NCBI GenBank assembly: GCA_020431945.1
Contig: JAGQHH010000299.1
Coordinates: 1 to 6,183, forward strand
Length of the DNA stretch: 6,183 nucleotides
DNA from: Cyanobacteria bacterium HKST-UBA02
GTDB lineage: Bacteria > Cyanobacteriota > Vampirovibrionia > Obscuribacterales > Obscuribacteraceae
Reading direction: 5' to 3'
The notes under the pieces were generated by a model, which was not told where the DNA came from, did not search any database, and was given only the letters and a program-made list of their open reading frames with translations. Below are positions 1-6,169 of this stretch, in pieces; the stretch's first letter is position 1; every line of letters starts with the position of its first letter. Both the position numbers and the translations under genes were made by a program.

Positions 1-1027
1 GCTTGCCCATGAAGTGATCCTCGAGACCGGCTCTGATCATCTGGCGCCCATCCGCCAGGTATTCGGGCCCGATAAAGCCGACCACGTCATTGATCAGGAA
101 CGGCTCGAAATGCCGGGCAAGGGCATAACACCTTGCCTCCAGAGTGAGCTGATCGGCACCGTTGTGCGAGGATGACGAAAGCTCCGAGCCCTGACCCGTC
201 TCGAAATACATGACCCTGCCGCCCTGATTCTTCAAATGGCTGTGACCGACCTCTCTGGCTTCAAGAAGTGTCTCTATATCGATGCCGAAAGCCTCGTTGC
301 CTTTCTGGGTGCCGGCGATACTCTGGAATATCAGCCCGGCCGGGGCACCGTTCTTGATGGCTCTCACCTGGGTGGTTACATGACTGAGGACACAGTTCTG
401 TCCCGGCATCCCCAGGGAGGTCATGACCCGGTCCGTGGCTTCCAGGAGTCTGGCCACGATCTCGGGAGTGTCATAGGCCGGATTGATGCCGATGACGGCA
501 TCGCCGACACCGTATGAAAGCCCTTCATAGATAGTGGCGAGAATGCCCTCTACCGAGTCGGCCGGATGATTGGGCTGCAGGCGGGCTCCCAGCACTCCCC
601 TGCCGCCCAGGGTGGTGTTCGCTTTTGCCACCACCGGCATCTTGCTGGCTCCGGCGATGAGGTCCAGGCTCGACATGAGTTTGGTCACCGCCGCAGCCAT
701 CTCTCCTGTCAGACCGCCCCGAATTGCTTCGATGTCCTTGCCGTCCCTGGATGCCAGGATGAAACGCCTCAGGTCGGCCACGGTCCATGATCTGATCTTT
801 TCGTAGGCATCCTGATCCAGATTGTCGTCGATAAAGCGAGTCACCTCGTCCTCATCGGCAGGGACCACCGGCGACTGCCGGAGCTTCTCCATGGTTATCT
901 CGGCAAGAGCTTCTTTGGCTTCCACCCGGTCGCGCTCGGTAAGGGCAGCGATGCCGGCCAGCTCGTCGCCGGACTTGCGCTCATTGGCCCTTGCCAGAAG
1001 CTCGGTGATTGATTTGATGGCTTGCAT
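1..1027 (-). CDS. eutB: Ethanolamine ammonia-lyase large (alpha) subunit, 3' end cut by window edge
   Basis: This is the catalytic TIM-barrel subunit of the adenosylcobalamin-dependent lyase that converts ethanolamine to acetaldehyde and ammonia. The reverse strand is open from the ATG at 1027 to base 1, giving 342 codons without a stop; Escherichia coli EutB has about 453, so roughly the last quarter lies outside. Recalled family landmarks line up: ANERKSGDELAG near residue 14, KANTT (135-139), ARLQPN (148-153), GVGDAVIGINP (173-183), APAGLIFQSI (228-237), YFETGQGS (274-281) and GFIGPEYL (317-324). The substrate-site residues known as Arg160, Gln162, Asn193 and Glu287 in E. coli correspond to Arg149, Gln151, Asn182 and Glu276 here, all conserved; the Asp362 equivalent falls beyond the edge. 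The N-terminus is about ten residues shorter than in E. coli. No ATG, GTG or TTG lies in frame for at least 50 bp upstream, so the start is well supported. There is no Shine-Dalgarno sequence. The gene is divergent from eutC. Identification is near certain. Confidence 0.96.
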   Translation of the reverse strand, partial: MQAIKSITELLARANERKSGDELAGIAALTERDRVEAKEALAEITMEKLRQSPVVPADEDEVTRFIDDNLDQDAYEKIRSWTVADLRRFILASRDGKDIEAIRGGLTGEMAAAVTKLMSSLDLIAGASKMPVVAKANTTLGGRGVLGARLQPNHPADSVEGILATIYEGLSYGVGDAVIGINPAYDTPEIVARLLEATDRVMTSLGMPGQNCVLSHVTTQVRAIKNGAPAGLIFQSIAGTQKGNEAFGIDIETLLEAREVGHSHLKNQGGRVMYFETGQGSELSSSSHNGADQLTLEARCYALARHFEPFLINDVVGFIGPEYLADGRQMIRAGLEDHFMGK

Positions 1028-1043
1028 GGGCTTAGTGTACCCT
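1014..1043 (+). promoter_or_regulatory. Candidate promoter for eutC-eutA (TTGATG-18-TACCCT)
   Basis: A -35-like TTGATG (1014-1019, matching the first four bases of TTGACA) is followed after 18 bp by TACCCT (1038-1043, keeping the T-A-n-n-n-T of a -10 box). Counting from the -10 box, transcription would start near 1050, two bases before the eutC ATG, so the message would be essentially leaderless. This fits the absence of any purine-rich ribosome binding site. The -35 lies within the first codons of eutB. The element is predicted by eye only. Confidence 0.4.
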
Positions 1044-1044
1044 A
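1033..1044. promoter_or_regulatory. Near-palindrome between the divergent eutB and eutC starts
   Basis: TAGTGTACCCTA reads as TAGGGTACACTA on the other strand, so 10 of 12 positions are symmetric around the central GTAC. It contains both candidate -10 boxes. It is flanked by CATGGG (1025-1030) and CCCATG (1049-1054), meaning that both genes begin as CCC-ATG. The symmetry could make a bidirectional promoter or a small operator for a dimeric regulator; the sequence does not decide between them. Confidence 0.45.
1034..1039 (-). promoter_or_regulatory. Candidate -10 box for eutB, leaderless position
   Basis: Read on the reverse strand, TACACT occupies 1039 down to 1034. With canonical spacing the first transcribed base is 1027, exactly the A of the eutB ATG. 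It overlaps the opposite-strand -10 by two bases. No convincing -35 was found at 16-18 bp spacing; the best hexamer, TTCTGC (1061-1056), is weak. The call rests on position and on the lack of a Shine-Dalgarno site. Confidence 0.35.
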
Positions 1045-1051
1045 TGCACCC

Positions 1052-1777
1052 ATGAGCAGAACCGACAAGCTCGAATCGACCACAGCCGGGATCACTCCGG
1101 CTCGCCTGGGGGTAGGACGCTGCGGCGCCCGCCCGGAGACCTCTTCCTGGCTTTCTTTTCGTCGGGATCATGCCGTCGCTCGGGATGCCGTGTCCAGCGA
1201 GCTTGGAGCGGGATTTCTCGAAGGTTTCGCCGGGACCGGGGGCTACCCGGTGGTCCGCTCCCTGGCAACCGATCGCCGGGACTATGTGCTCAATCCCCCG
1301 AAAGGCAAACGGATCACAGAAGACGACCTGACGAGCTTGAAAGAGCATTGCCCTTCCGGAAGGGACGTCCAGATCGTCATAGCCGACGGTCTTTCAGCCC
1401 AGGCGGTGGAGACCAATATCCCGGATCTCCTGCCGATTCTAGAGAGCGGTCTGGAGCTCGAGGGGATAAGTTTCGGTACTCCGGTGGTGGTTCGTTTCGG
1501 CCGGGTGGCGGTGGCGGACCAGATTACCCACGCTCTCGGCGCCAGGCTGGCAATCAATCTCATCGGCGAGCGCCCCGGGCTTTCCTCCGGGGTCGGACTG
1601 AGCGCTTATATCACCCTGGGGGCGGGACCATCCACCATCAGCTCCCACCGGACCGTGGTGAGCAATATCCAGTCCCGGGGCACACCGCCGGCGGAGGCCG
1701 GTGCTTATATAGTCCATCTGGTGAAAGAGATCTTCGCCCACGGAGTCTCCGGGGTGGAGTTGCAAAAGATTCTCTGA
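1052..1777 (+). CDS. eutC: Ethanolamine ammonia-lyase small (beta) subunit, short form
   Basis: EutC packs against EutB and helps bind adenosylcobalamin at the subunit interface. The 241-residue product shows the family blocks GRCGARPET (22-30), ADGLSAQA (111-118), FGTPVVVRFGRV (141-152), LIGERPGL (170-177) and SNIQSRGTPPAEAGA (204-218). E. coli EutC has 295 residues; what is missing is the N-terminal extension of about 55-60 residues, whose first ~20 residues target the enzyme to the Eut microcompartment in Salmonella. The ATG at 1052 is chosen because homology starts soon after it; an in-frame TTG at 1022 would overlap eutB and adds nothing conserved. No Shine-Dalgarno site precedes the ATG. 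The stop lies 2 bp before eutA, so the two are almost surely cotranscribed and translationally coupled. The head-to-head placement with eutB is unusual, because these subunits are normally adjacent and co-directional. Confidence 0.96.
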   Translation: MSRTDKLESTTAGITPARLGVGRCGARPETSSWLSFRRDHAVARDAVSSELGAGFLEGFAGTGGYPVVRSLATDRRDYVLNPPKGKRITEDDLTSLKEHCPSGRDVQIVIADGLSAQAVETNIPDLLPILESGLELEGISFGTPVVVRFGRVAVADQITHALGARLAINLIGERPGLSSGVGLSAYITLGAGPSTISSHRTVVSNIQSRGTPPAEAGAYIVHLVKEIFAHGVSGVELQKIL

Positions 1778-1779
1778 CC

Positions 1780-3225
1780 ATGCCGGGACCGGGCGCGAGG
1801 GTTGGCGAGCTTCTCAGTGTTGGTATCGACATCGGTACCACCTCCAGTCATTTGATTTTTTCCCGTTTGCGTCTCGACAATCTCGCCGGAGCCAATCAGG
1901 TTCCCCGGCTCAATATAGCCGAGCGCGAGATCATCTATGAGAGCCCGGTTTATCTCACGCCCCTGTTGCCCGGCGGTCTCATCGATGCCGGGGCTGTCTG
2001 CGCGCTTCTCGAAAGCGAGTACGAGAAAGCCGGTGTCGATCCGGCGTCGGTGCAGTGCGGAGCGGCGATCATCACCGGAGGCAGTGCTCGCCTCCCGAAC
2101 GCCCGGGAGGTGATCGAGAGGCTCGCCCATCTGGCAGGCGATTTCGTCGCCGCCAGTGCCGGCCCGCATATGGAGAGCCTGCTTGCGGCGCGCGGTTCCG
2201 GGGCGGCGGCTGCTTCGAGACTGGAGCGCACCACAGTATGCAATATCGATATCGGTGGTGGTACCACTAACATCGCCGTCTATCGAAAGGGAGAGCCGCT
2301 CTCGACCTGGTGTCTTGATCTGGGCGCCCGTTTTCTGGAGCTGGACGAGAAGGGCACGGTCCTGGCTCTCAACACCAGCGGCAGAGAAATAGCCCGGTCC
2401 TGCGGTATCGTTGCCGAGCCGGGGACGGCGCTTGACCCGCGGCAGCTCGAGATTCTGGCAAGCCGGGCAGCGTCTTTGATAGTTTCCGGAATAGAGGCGC
2501 CCGGGTCTGTTTCGGAATTTCTAGCCGGAGAGATTCTGGACCAGCAGAATCCGGAGGAGTTCGCAGTCGATGAATACTGGTTCAGCGGCGGGGTTGCCCA
2601 GCTCATGGCCGGATCTGAGCCGTGTCTGGAATTCGGTGATATGGGAAATTATCTGGCTTCGGCACTCTCCGGGCTCCTCAGGGAAAAGGGCTGGCCGGTG
2701 GTAAGACCGGAGCGCCCGATCCGAGCCACTGTCATCGGTGCCGGCAGCCATTCCCTGATGTTGAGCGGTTTTACGGTGACGGTGGCGGAATCGCTGCTGC
2801 CTCTCAGTAATTTGCCGGTGCTCAGAGTTCTCCCTGATTCTGATTTAGATCTCGATCCAGAATCTCTCAGCGACCAGGTCGCCCGGGCCCTCAAACTCCA
2901 GGACCTCGAGCCTGATAAAGAGAGCGCGCCTCTGGCTGTCTATCTCCCCTCTCTGGGCGACCTCGGTCATGCCAGTCTAGAGTCCTGGTGCCGGAATATC
3001 TGCCGGGCCATCGAAGTGAACCGCCTGGCTCGTCCCCATGTCTTCGTGCTCCGGGAGGATGCCGGGATGGCCCTGGGGCTCCTCTTGAGAAAAGCCCTGG
3101 GGACGGATCAGATCCTCGTGGTGGACGGGATCGACTGCTCCGAGGGCGACTTTCTCGAGGTGGGCAGACCCCTGCCCGGGGGAATGACCCTTCCGGTGGT
3201 CGTCAAGACCCTGGTCTTCAAATGA
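1780..3225 (+). CDS. eutA: Ethanolamine ammonia-lyase reactivating factor EutA
   Basis: EutA is an ATP-dependent chaperone of the actin/Hsp70 ATPase superfamily that releases inactive cobalamin from ethanolamine ammonia-lyase so that fresh adenosylcobalamin can bind. The 481-residue product matches the E. coli protein (about 467) along its length. It has a phosphate-1 loop GIDIGTTSS (15-23), a phosphate-2 loop NIDIGGGTTN (155-164), DFVAASAGPHMES (121-133), FSGGVAQL (268-275), RATVIGAGSHSLMLSG (315-330) and a C-terminal VGRPLPGGMTLPVVVKTLVF (461-480). The ATG at 1780 follows the eutC stop after two bases and puts the ATPase motif near the N-terminus as expected. The frame stays open upstream to 1348, but that part lies on top of eutC and is not conserved. 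The only purine-rich stretch, GGTGGAG in the eutC end, is too far upstream to be a good ribosome binding site, so coupling to eutC translation is likely. The gene converges on the small membrane-protein gene 31 bp downstream. Confidence 0.96.
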   Translation: MPGPGARVGELLSVGIDIGTTSSHLIFSRLRLDNLAGANQVPRLNIAEREIIYESPVYLTPLLPGGLIDAGAVCALLESEYEKAGVDPASVQCGAAIITGGSARLPNAREVIERLAHLAGDFVAASAGPHMESLLAARGSGAAAASRLERTTVCNIDIGGGTTNIAVYRKGEPLSTWCLDLGARFLELDEKGTVLALNTSGREIARSCGIVAEPGTALDPRQLEILASRAASLIVSGIEAPGSVSEFLAGEILDQQNPEEFAVDEYWFSGGVAQLMAGSEPCLEFGDMGNYLASALSGLLREKGWPVVRPERPIRATVIGAGSHSLMLSGFTVTVAESLLPLSNLPVLRVLPDSDLDLDPESLSDQVARALKLQDLEPDKESAPLAVYLPSLGDLGHASLESWCRNICRAIEVNRLARPHVFVLREDAGMALGLLLRKALGTDQILVVDGIDCSEGDFLEVGRPLPGGMTLPVVVKTLVFK

Positions 3226-3256
3226 CGAAGCCGAAGCTCTCGATCACCAGCCCCAT
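3226..3256. other. Convergent gap between eutA and the membrane-protein gene
   Basis: This 31-bp stretch separates two genes that end toward each other. I see no GC-rich hairpin followed by a T run on either strand. The only pairing is an imperfect CTTC/GAAG stem across the eutA stop codon. Read on the reverse strand it continues the membrane-protein frame (see findings). Confidence 0.5.
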
Positions 3257-3610
3257 TCAGTAAGAGAAGAGATTGGCGATGACGATTGTGCTCATGTCTC
3301 TGAGAAGACCATCGTTAGGAGCTTCTTTGAGCCGATAGTAGACGAGCCAGAAAAGAAAGCACTCGAAAAGTGGAGCGAAGGTCTCGGAAACCACTCGATA
3401 GACCGTTTCCATCTCGATGGGGTTGATCAGACGAGGAAAAAGAAAGATGACAAAGGGATAGCTGGCAGCCGACAGCCACACACCGGCTATCAGACGGCGC
3501 TTGATGCTGTGTTGCCTGGAGAGACCGAGAAGTAGCACGGCGGTCTCGAAGATCACTGTCAGGACATAGCCTTTCAGGACCGTCAGGGCGAGTTCAGGCG
3601 TGAAATCCAC
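3257..3610 (-). CDS. Small multi-pass membrane protein of unknown function
   Basis: The 117-residue product is strongly hydrophobic. Predicted membrane segments lie at about residues 7-30, 40-59 and 70-93, with a short fourth one at 106-117 that ends abruptly at the stop. A basic loop (RQHSIKRR, 32-39) follows the first segment. Two glutamates (77 and 83) fall inside the third segment, which hints at a functional polar site, and a single cysteine sits at 84. The GTG start at 3610 is chosen because AAGGAG stands 5 nt upstream; a TTG at 3682 would give 141 residues, but it has no ribosome binding site and adds a polar stretch. No family is recognised with confidence. It lies downstream of, and on the same strand as, the 827-residue gene, 75 bp away, with a hairpin between them, so cotranscription is possible but may be attenuated. 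Nothing links it functionally to the eut genes. Confidence 0.72.
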   Translation of the reverse strand: MDFTPELALTVLKGYVLTVIFETAVLLLGLSRQHSIKRRLIAGVWLSAASYPFVIFLFPRLINPIEMETVYRVVSETFAPLFECFLFWLVYYRLKEAPNDGLLRDMSTIVIANLFSY

Positions 3611-3615
3611 GGAAA

Positions 3616-3621
3616 CTCCTT
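3616..3621 (-). promoter_or_regulatory. Shine-Dalgarno site AAGGAG deciding the GTG start
   Basis: Read on the reverse strand, AAGGAG is separated by TTTCC from the GTG at 3610. This is the clearest ribosome binding site in the window. It shows that the genome uses the Shine-Dalgarno mechanism, in contrast to the eutB and eutC starts. Confidence 0.75.
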
Positions 3622-3637
3622 GCCGACCTCCAGTCCA

Positions 3638-3657
3638 TTCTACCCGAGAGGGTAGAA
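3638..3657. repeat. Perfect 8-bp inverted repeat with 4-nt loop
   Basis: TTCTACCC (3638-3645) and GGGTAGAA (3650-3657) are exact reverse complements around a GAGA loop. The element sits in the 75-bp gap between the 827-residue gene and the start of the membrane-protein gene. There is no T tract on either side, so it is not a classical intrinsic terminator. It could be an RNA processing or stability hairpin, a weak attenuator, or a protein binding site. Confidence 0.6.
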
Positions 3658-3685
3658 GACCGATAAGGGGAAGAGTCGTCAAGAG

Positions 3686-6169
3686 TTATGCCAGGGCGAA
3701 TGGAAATGCCTCCATGTCATCCGGCAGGGCATGAACCGCCAGGTAGGGCTCCGCTTCCAGCTCGGCCCGGTAGCGGCTCTGCCTGGTCCCGAAGTCCCGG
3801 GGAATCCGGCTATCGCCCTGATTATTCGAGCTGCCGGTGCTGGACACTTTCTTGCCGCTTTCGTCGTAGACGTCCACTTCGCCGTGCAAGCCTTCCTCTC
3901 TGCGGGCCTTTGCTTGCCGGTCGCTGCTCTGCCTGACGGTGCGTTTGCCGGTAGCCGGGTCGTAGTCTATATAACCGCCGAGATCGGCTTCGTTGGTGCT
4001 GGTCGGAAGGGCTCCCGGTTTGAGCTCGCGCAGTCTGCCGTTGACCAGGACCTCGAAAGGTTTGCCGTTCAGCATAATCCTGTCGATTACTTGCTGGCCG
4101 TCCTGGCCCTTCTTGAAAATGAATTGTTTGACGTTGCCTTTCGAGTCTTTGAGCTCGGTGACGAAGCCTTCCTGATCGCGCTTGATGCCGGCGCCATCGT
4201 CGAAGTCTCTGTTGAGTTCCACCCCGGCAGCGTTGAAAGTCGATGTGGAGGCATCCGGGTTGCGGGTCTGAAAGACACCGGGACTGGTCTCCACGGCTGC
4301 CAGACCATTGTCGTAGAGCTTCAGGGGTCCCTCGAAAGTCCTTGTGTCGCCGGCGGAGCTAACAGTCCAGCGCGGCTTGTCGCTTCCCTCTCGTTGCTCC
4401 ACTGTCCAGTGCTGACGGTTGGCGTCGGTGACCGCGACGACATTGCCGCCGCGTTTCTGTACCACGCGTCCGCTGGCTTCCATATCGAGGCTGCCGTTTG
4501 TGCCCTCGACGGAGAGTCTGCCTGCCTCCTCTGTCTTCAGAGGACCATCGAAAGAGCCGAGATCGGTATCGCCGTCGCGGAGCCGCCAGCTCTCGGCGAC
4601 TTTGCCACCGCCGGCAGTGCTAATTGATCGACGCCTTGTCAGGCTTCGTCCATCCGAGCCGCGCACTGCCACTACATCGCCATTGGCATCGCGGACGAGA
4701 TCGGCTTCATGACCGTTGGCATGAACGATATGCTCGACATTGCCCCGGCCGTCCGAGCGTACCTGAGGACCGTCCTTATATATGGCTGTGACATCACCGT
4801 CTTTATGAATGGCTACGCGATAGGGACTCCTGCCGGTAGCGATTTTTTCGCTCTGATGCTCAGTGCCCGGCTTCAGCTCGATGACCGTGGCATCGCCGGC
4901 CTGAGCGACCTGGGCGCCCTGCATCCAGACGGCTTTGCCTTCGCTATTGGTCATGCCGGAGTTATAGAGATCCACAGACTGTTGCTGGCTGCTATAAGTC
5001 ATTTTCTGGCTGCCCCAGTCGGCATCATAAGAGCGTCCGCCGGAGAAGACCACCTTGAATTTGTTGCTGCGGCTCCCGTCGGCTCCCTGGCGGGCGTCCC
5101 GAATTACCTGTACGGGCTTGCCCTGCTCCGGAGCGAAATTCACCGAAGTGGTGCCGTCGGCGTTTTGGGCCGCCTGACCCTGCCGCCACTGGTAGCCGTC
5201 CCAGTATTCTTTCGATTTCGTCCCGTCGGCGCCTTCCCGGGTGCGGGAATACTCGTTGAAGTCGAAATGCTCCCGGGTTCCGTCTATACGCAGAGCCGTG
5301 CTGGTGCCGTCACCGGCGTCATGGATGATGTCGCCGTTGTCCTTTACTTTGATTACCCCTTTCAGCCTGCCCGCTGAGCCAGATAGACCAAGGGCTTCCA
5401 GGGTCTCCGGCGGGACCGCTACCCAGCCATCGCCGTCTTTCGTGATCTTTCCCGACTGACCGGCAGCGTTTTTCAGCTCGATGGCGGTGACATTGCCGTT
5501 CTCGTCACGGTCGAAGCGGAGCTTCTGACCTTCCCGCTTGCCCTGGCTGAATTCTATGCCCTGAACATAGCCGGTCTTTTCGTCTTTATAAAGGTTGCCT
5601 TTCTCGGCGCCATGCTCGAAGGGGGTTTTGATTCCTTTGAAGAATTCGTTGTCCGGAGTCCCGCTGGTGTCATTTTCTTTTTCTACTTTCTCGGAAAGCT
5701 TGCCGTTCGGATAGAGATAACGCTCGTCGCCGCGCTCTTCGAGCCCCCCTACCTGGTTGAAGTATGGATCGTATAGATCGATCGAGTCGGGATCGCCCTG
5801 GTCTCCGCCGGGCTCGAGGACCACCCTCATGGCGAACTTACCTTCCTTGATGGACTTCTCCACGTCGGCGTCATACATGCCATCCCGGAATTTCACCGAA
5901 TACGGGTCATTCTCATTGCTCGGGTCATACTTGATCCAGGCGACCTTTCCTTGATTCTCCGGAAAGCTCGTGGTTACGACGCCGTTTTCGCCGGTGCTCT
6001 GGCTCACCGCTCCCAGACCGGCTACATGATAGGTGCGGGGCGTGCCGGAGTGGGATAGGGTCTGATCGCTGGTCTCATCGGTGGAGGAGAGGAGATTCTC
6101 GTTGACGTCATCCAGGAAGTCCTGGCTGTCCTGATTCTTGGCGCGTTCGTTTACATCGGGGGTGGACAT
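3686..6169 (-). CDS. Large hydrophilic repeat protein, cysteine-free, function unknown
   Basis: The 827-residue product starts at the ATG at 6169, near the window edge; only a weak GAG lies about 9 nt upstream. There is no signal peptide, membrane helix or recognisable catalytic motif. Residues 1-40 are acidic and polar, probably disordered. From about 90 onward the chain is rich in D, G, N, K and short beta-strand patterns with turns such as YPNGKL (153-158), DENGNVTAIEL (222-232) and DANGDVVAV (494-502). These resemble MORN/YwqK-like or RHS/YD-like beta repeats but match none cleanly. A W...GDT...F-D/E-GPLK module occurs twice (528-545 and 601-617). No cysteine occurs in the whole sequence. 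The tail (about 740-800) is charged, with a basic patch near 751-757, and ends in a mildly hydrophobic AFPFALA. Proteins of this look are, to my recollection, abundant in Obscuribacterales; that is inference. It is probably a structural or binding protein, cytoplasmic or exported without a classical signal. The frame is open throughout, with codon use typical of a real gene. Confidence 0.82.
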   Translation of the reverse strand: MSTPDVNERAKNQDSQDFLDDVNENLLSSTDETSDQTLSHSGTPRTYHVAGLGAVSQSTGENGVVTTSFPENQGKVAWIKYDPSNENDPYSVKFRDGMYDADVEKSIKEGKFAMRVVLEPGGDQGDPDSIDLYDPYFNQVGGLEERGDERYLYPNGKLSEKVEKENDTSGTPDNEFFKGIKTPFEHGAEKGNLYKDEKTGYVQGIEFSQGKREGQKLRFDRDENGNVTAIELKNAAGQSGKITKDGDGWVAVPPETLEALGLSGSAGRLKGVIKVKDNGDIIHDAGDGTSTALRIDGTREHFDFNEYSRTREGADGTKSKEYWDGYQWRQGQAAQNADGTTSVNFAPEQGKPVQVIRDARQGADGSRSNKFKVVFSGGRSYDADWGSQKMTYSSQQQSVDLYNSGMTNSEGKAVWMQGAQVAQAGDATVIELKPGTEHQSEKIATGRSPYRVAIHKDGDVTAIYKDGPQVRSDGRGNVEHIVHANGHEADLVRDANGDVVAVRGSDGRSLTRRRSISTAGGGKVAESWRLRDGDTDLGSFDGPLKTEEAGRLSVEGTNGSLDMEASGRVVQKRGGNVVAVTDANRQHWTVEQREGSDKPRWTVSSAGDTRTFEGPLKLYDNGLAAVETSPGVFQTRNPDASTSTFNAAGVELNRDFDDGAGIKRDQEGFVTELKDSKGNVKQFIFKKGQDGQQVIDRIMLNGKPFEVLVNGRLRELKPGALPTSTNEADLGGYIDYDPATGKRTVRQSSDRQAKARREEGLHGEVDVYDESGKKVSSTGSSNNQGDSRIPRDFGTRQSRYRAELEAEPYLAVHALPDDMEAFPFALA
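4319..4369 (-). repeat. GPLK module, second copy
   Basis: This encodes residues 601-617 (W...AGDTRTFEGPLK). The DNA for the FEGPLK part matches the first copy at 17 of 20 positions (4319-4338 against 4535-4554), so the similarity is visible at nucleotide level and points to an internal duplication. Confidence 0.6.
4535..4588 (-). repeat. GPLK module, first copy
   Basis: This encodes residues 528-545 (W...GDTDLGSFDGPLK). It is partner to the copy 73 residues further on. In both, the segment that follows has alternating hydrophobic residues and ends near a further beta-repeat motif, suggesting that a unit of roughly 70-75 residues was duplicated. Confidence 0.6.

Larger units (their letters stand above)
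4115..5509 (-). repeat. Dispersed short beta-repeat motif in the 827-residue protein
   Basis: At least six copies of a pattern close to D/N-x-x-G-N/D-V-x-A-I/V occur, at residues about 221-232, 455-467, 472-482, 493-502, 573-581 and 664-685. Spacing is irregular, so this is a dispersed family of strand-turn units and not a strict tandem array. The pattern is typical of repeat proteins that build an extended beta scaffold. Confidence 0.55.

Noticed and set aside
1022..1051. TTG at 1022 as the eutC start
   Set aside because: It overlaps the first codons of eutB, has no ribosome binding site and adds ten residues without family similarity.
1028..1051. Cobalamin riboswitch or leader RNA controlling the eut genes
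   Set aside because: The 24-bp gap is far too short for a riboswitch, and none of the B12-box sequence is seen near it.
1348..1779. Upstream in-frame extension of eutA giving a 625-residue protein
   Set aside because: The added 144 residues come from reading eutC out of frame and look like random G/R/P-rich sequence, while EutA homology begins just after the ATG at 1780.
1834..2270. Repeated DNA around ATCGACATCGGTACC and ATCGATATCGGTGGTGGTACC
   Set aside because: These are the phosphate-1 and phosphate-2 loops of the EutA ATPase fold, an expected protein-level similarity and not a mobile or regulatory repeat.
3218..3262. UGA recoded as an amino acid genome-wide
   Set aside because: eutC and eutA both end at TGA exactly where their families end, so TGA is a normal stop here.
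3654..3682. TTGACG (3682-3677, reverse strand) as a -35 box for the membrane-protein gene
   Set aside because: The hexamer is good, but at 17 bp spacing the -10 would be TCTTCT, which lacks the key A at position two, so the promoter is not convincing.
3731..5377. Two long forward-strand open frames (3731-4627 and 4709-5377) opposite the 827-residue gene
   Set aside because: They are codon-aligned with the reverse-strand gene, so they stay open only because that gene seldom uses TTA, CTA or TCA codons. Their translations have no domain pattern and no good ribosome binding site.
3686..6169. RHS/YD-repeat polymorphic toxin with an immunity gene downstream
   Set aside because: The DG-rich repeats look superficially similar, but there is no RHS core motif, no toxin-like C-terminal domain after it, and the neighbour is a membrane protein with no visible immunity features.
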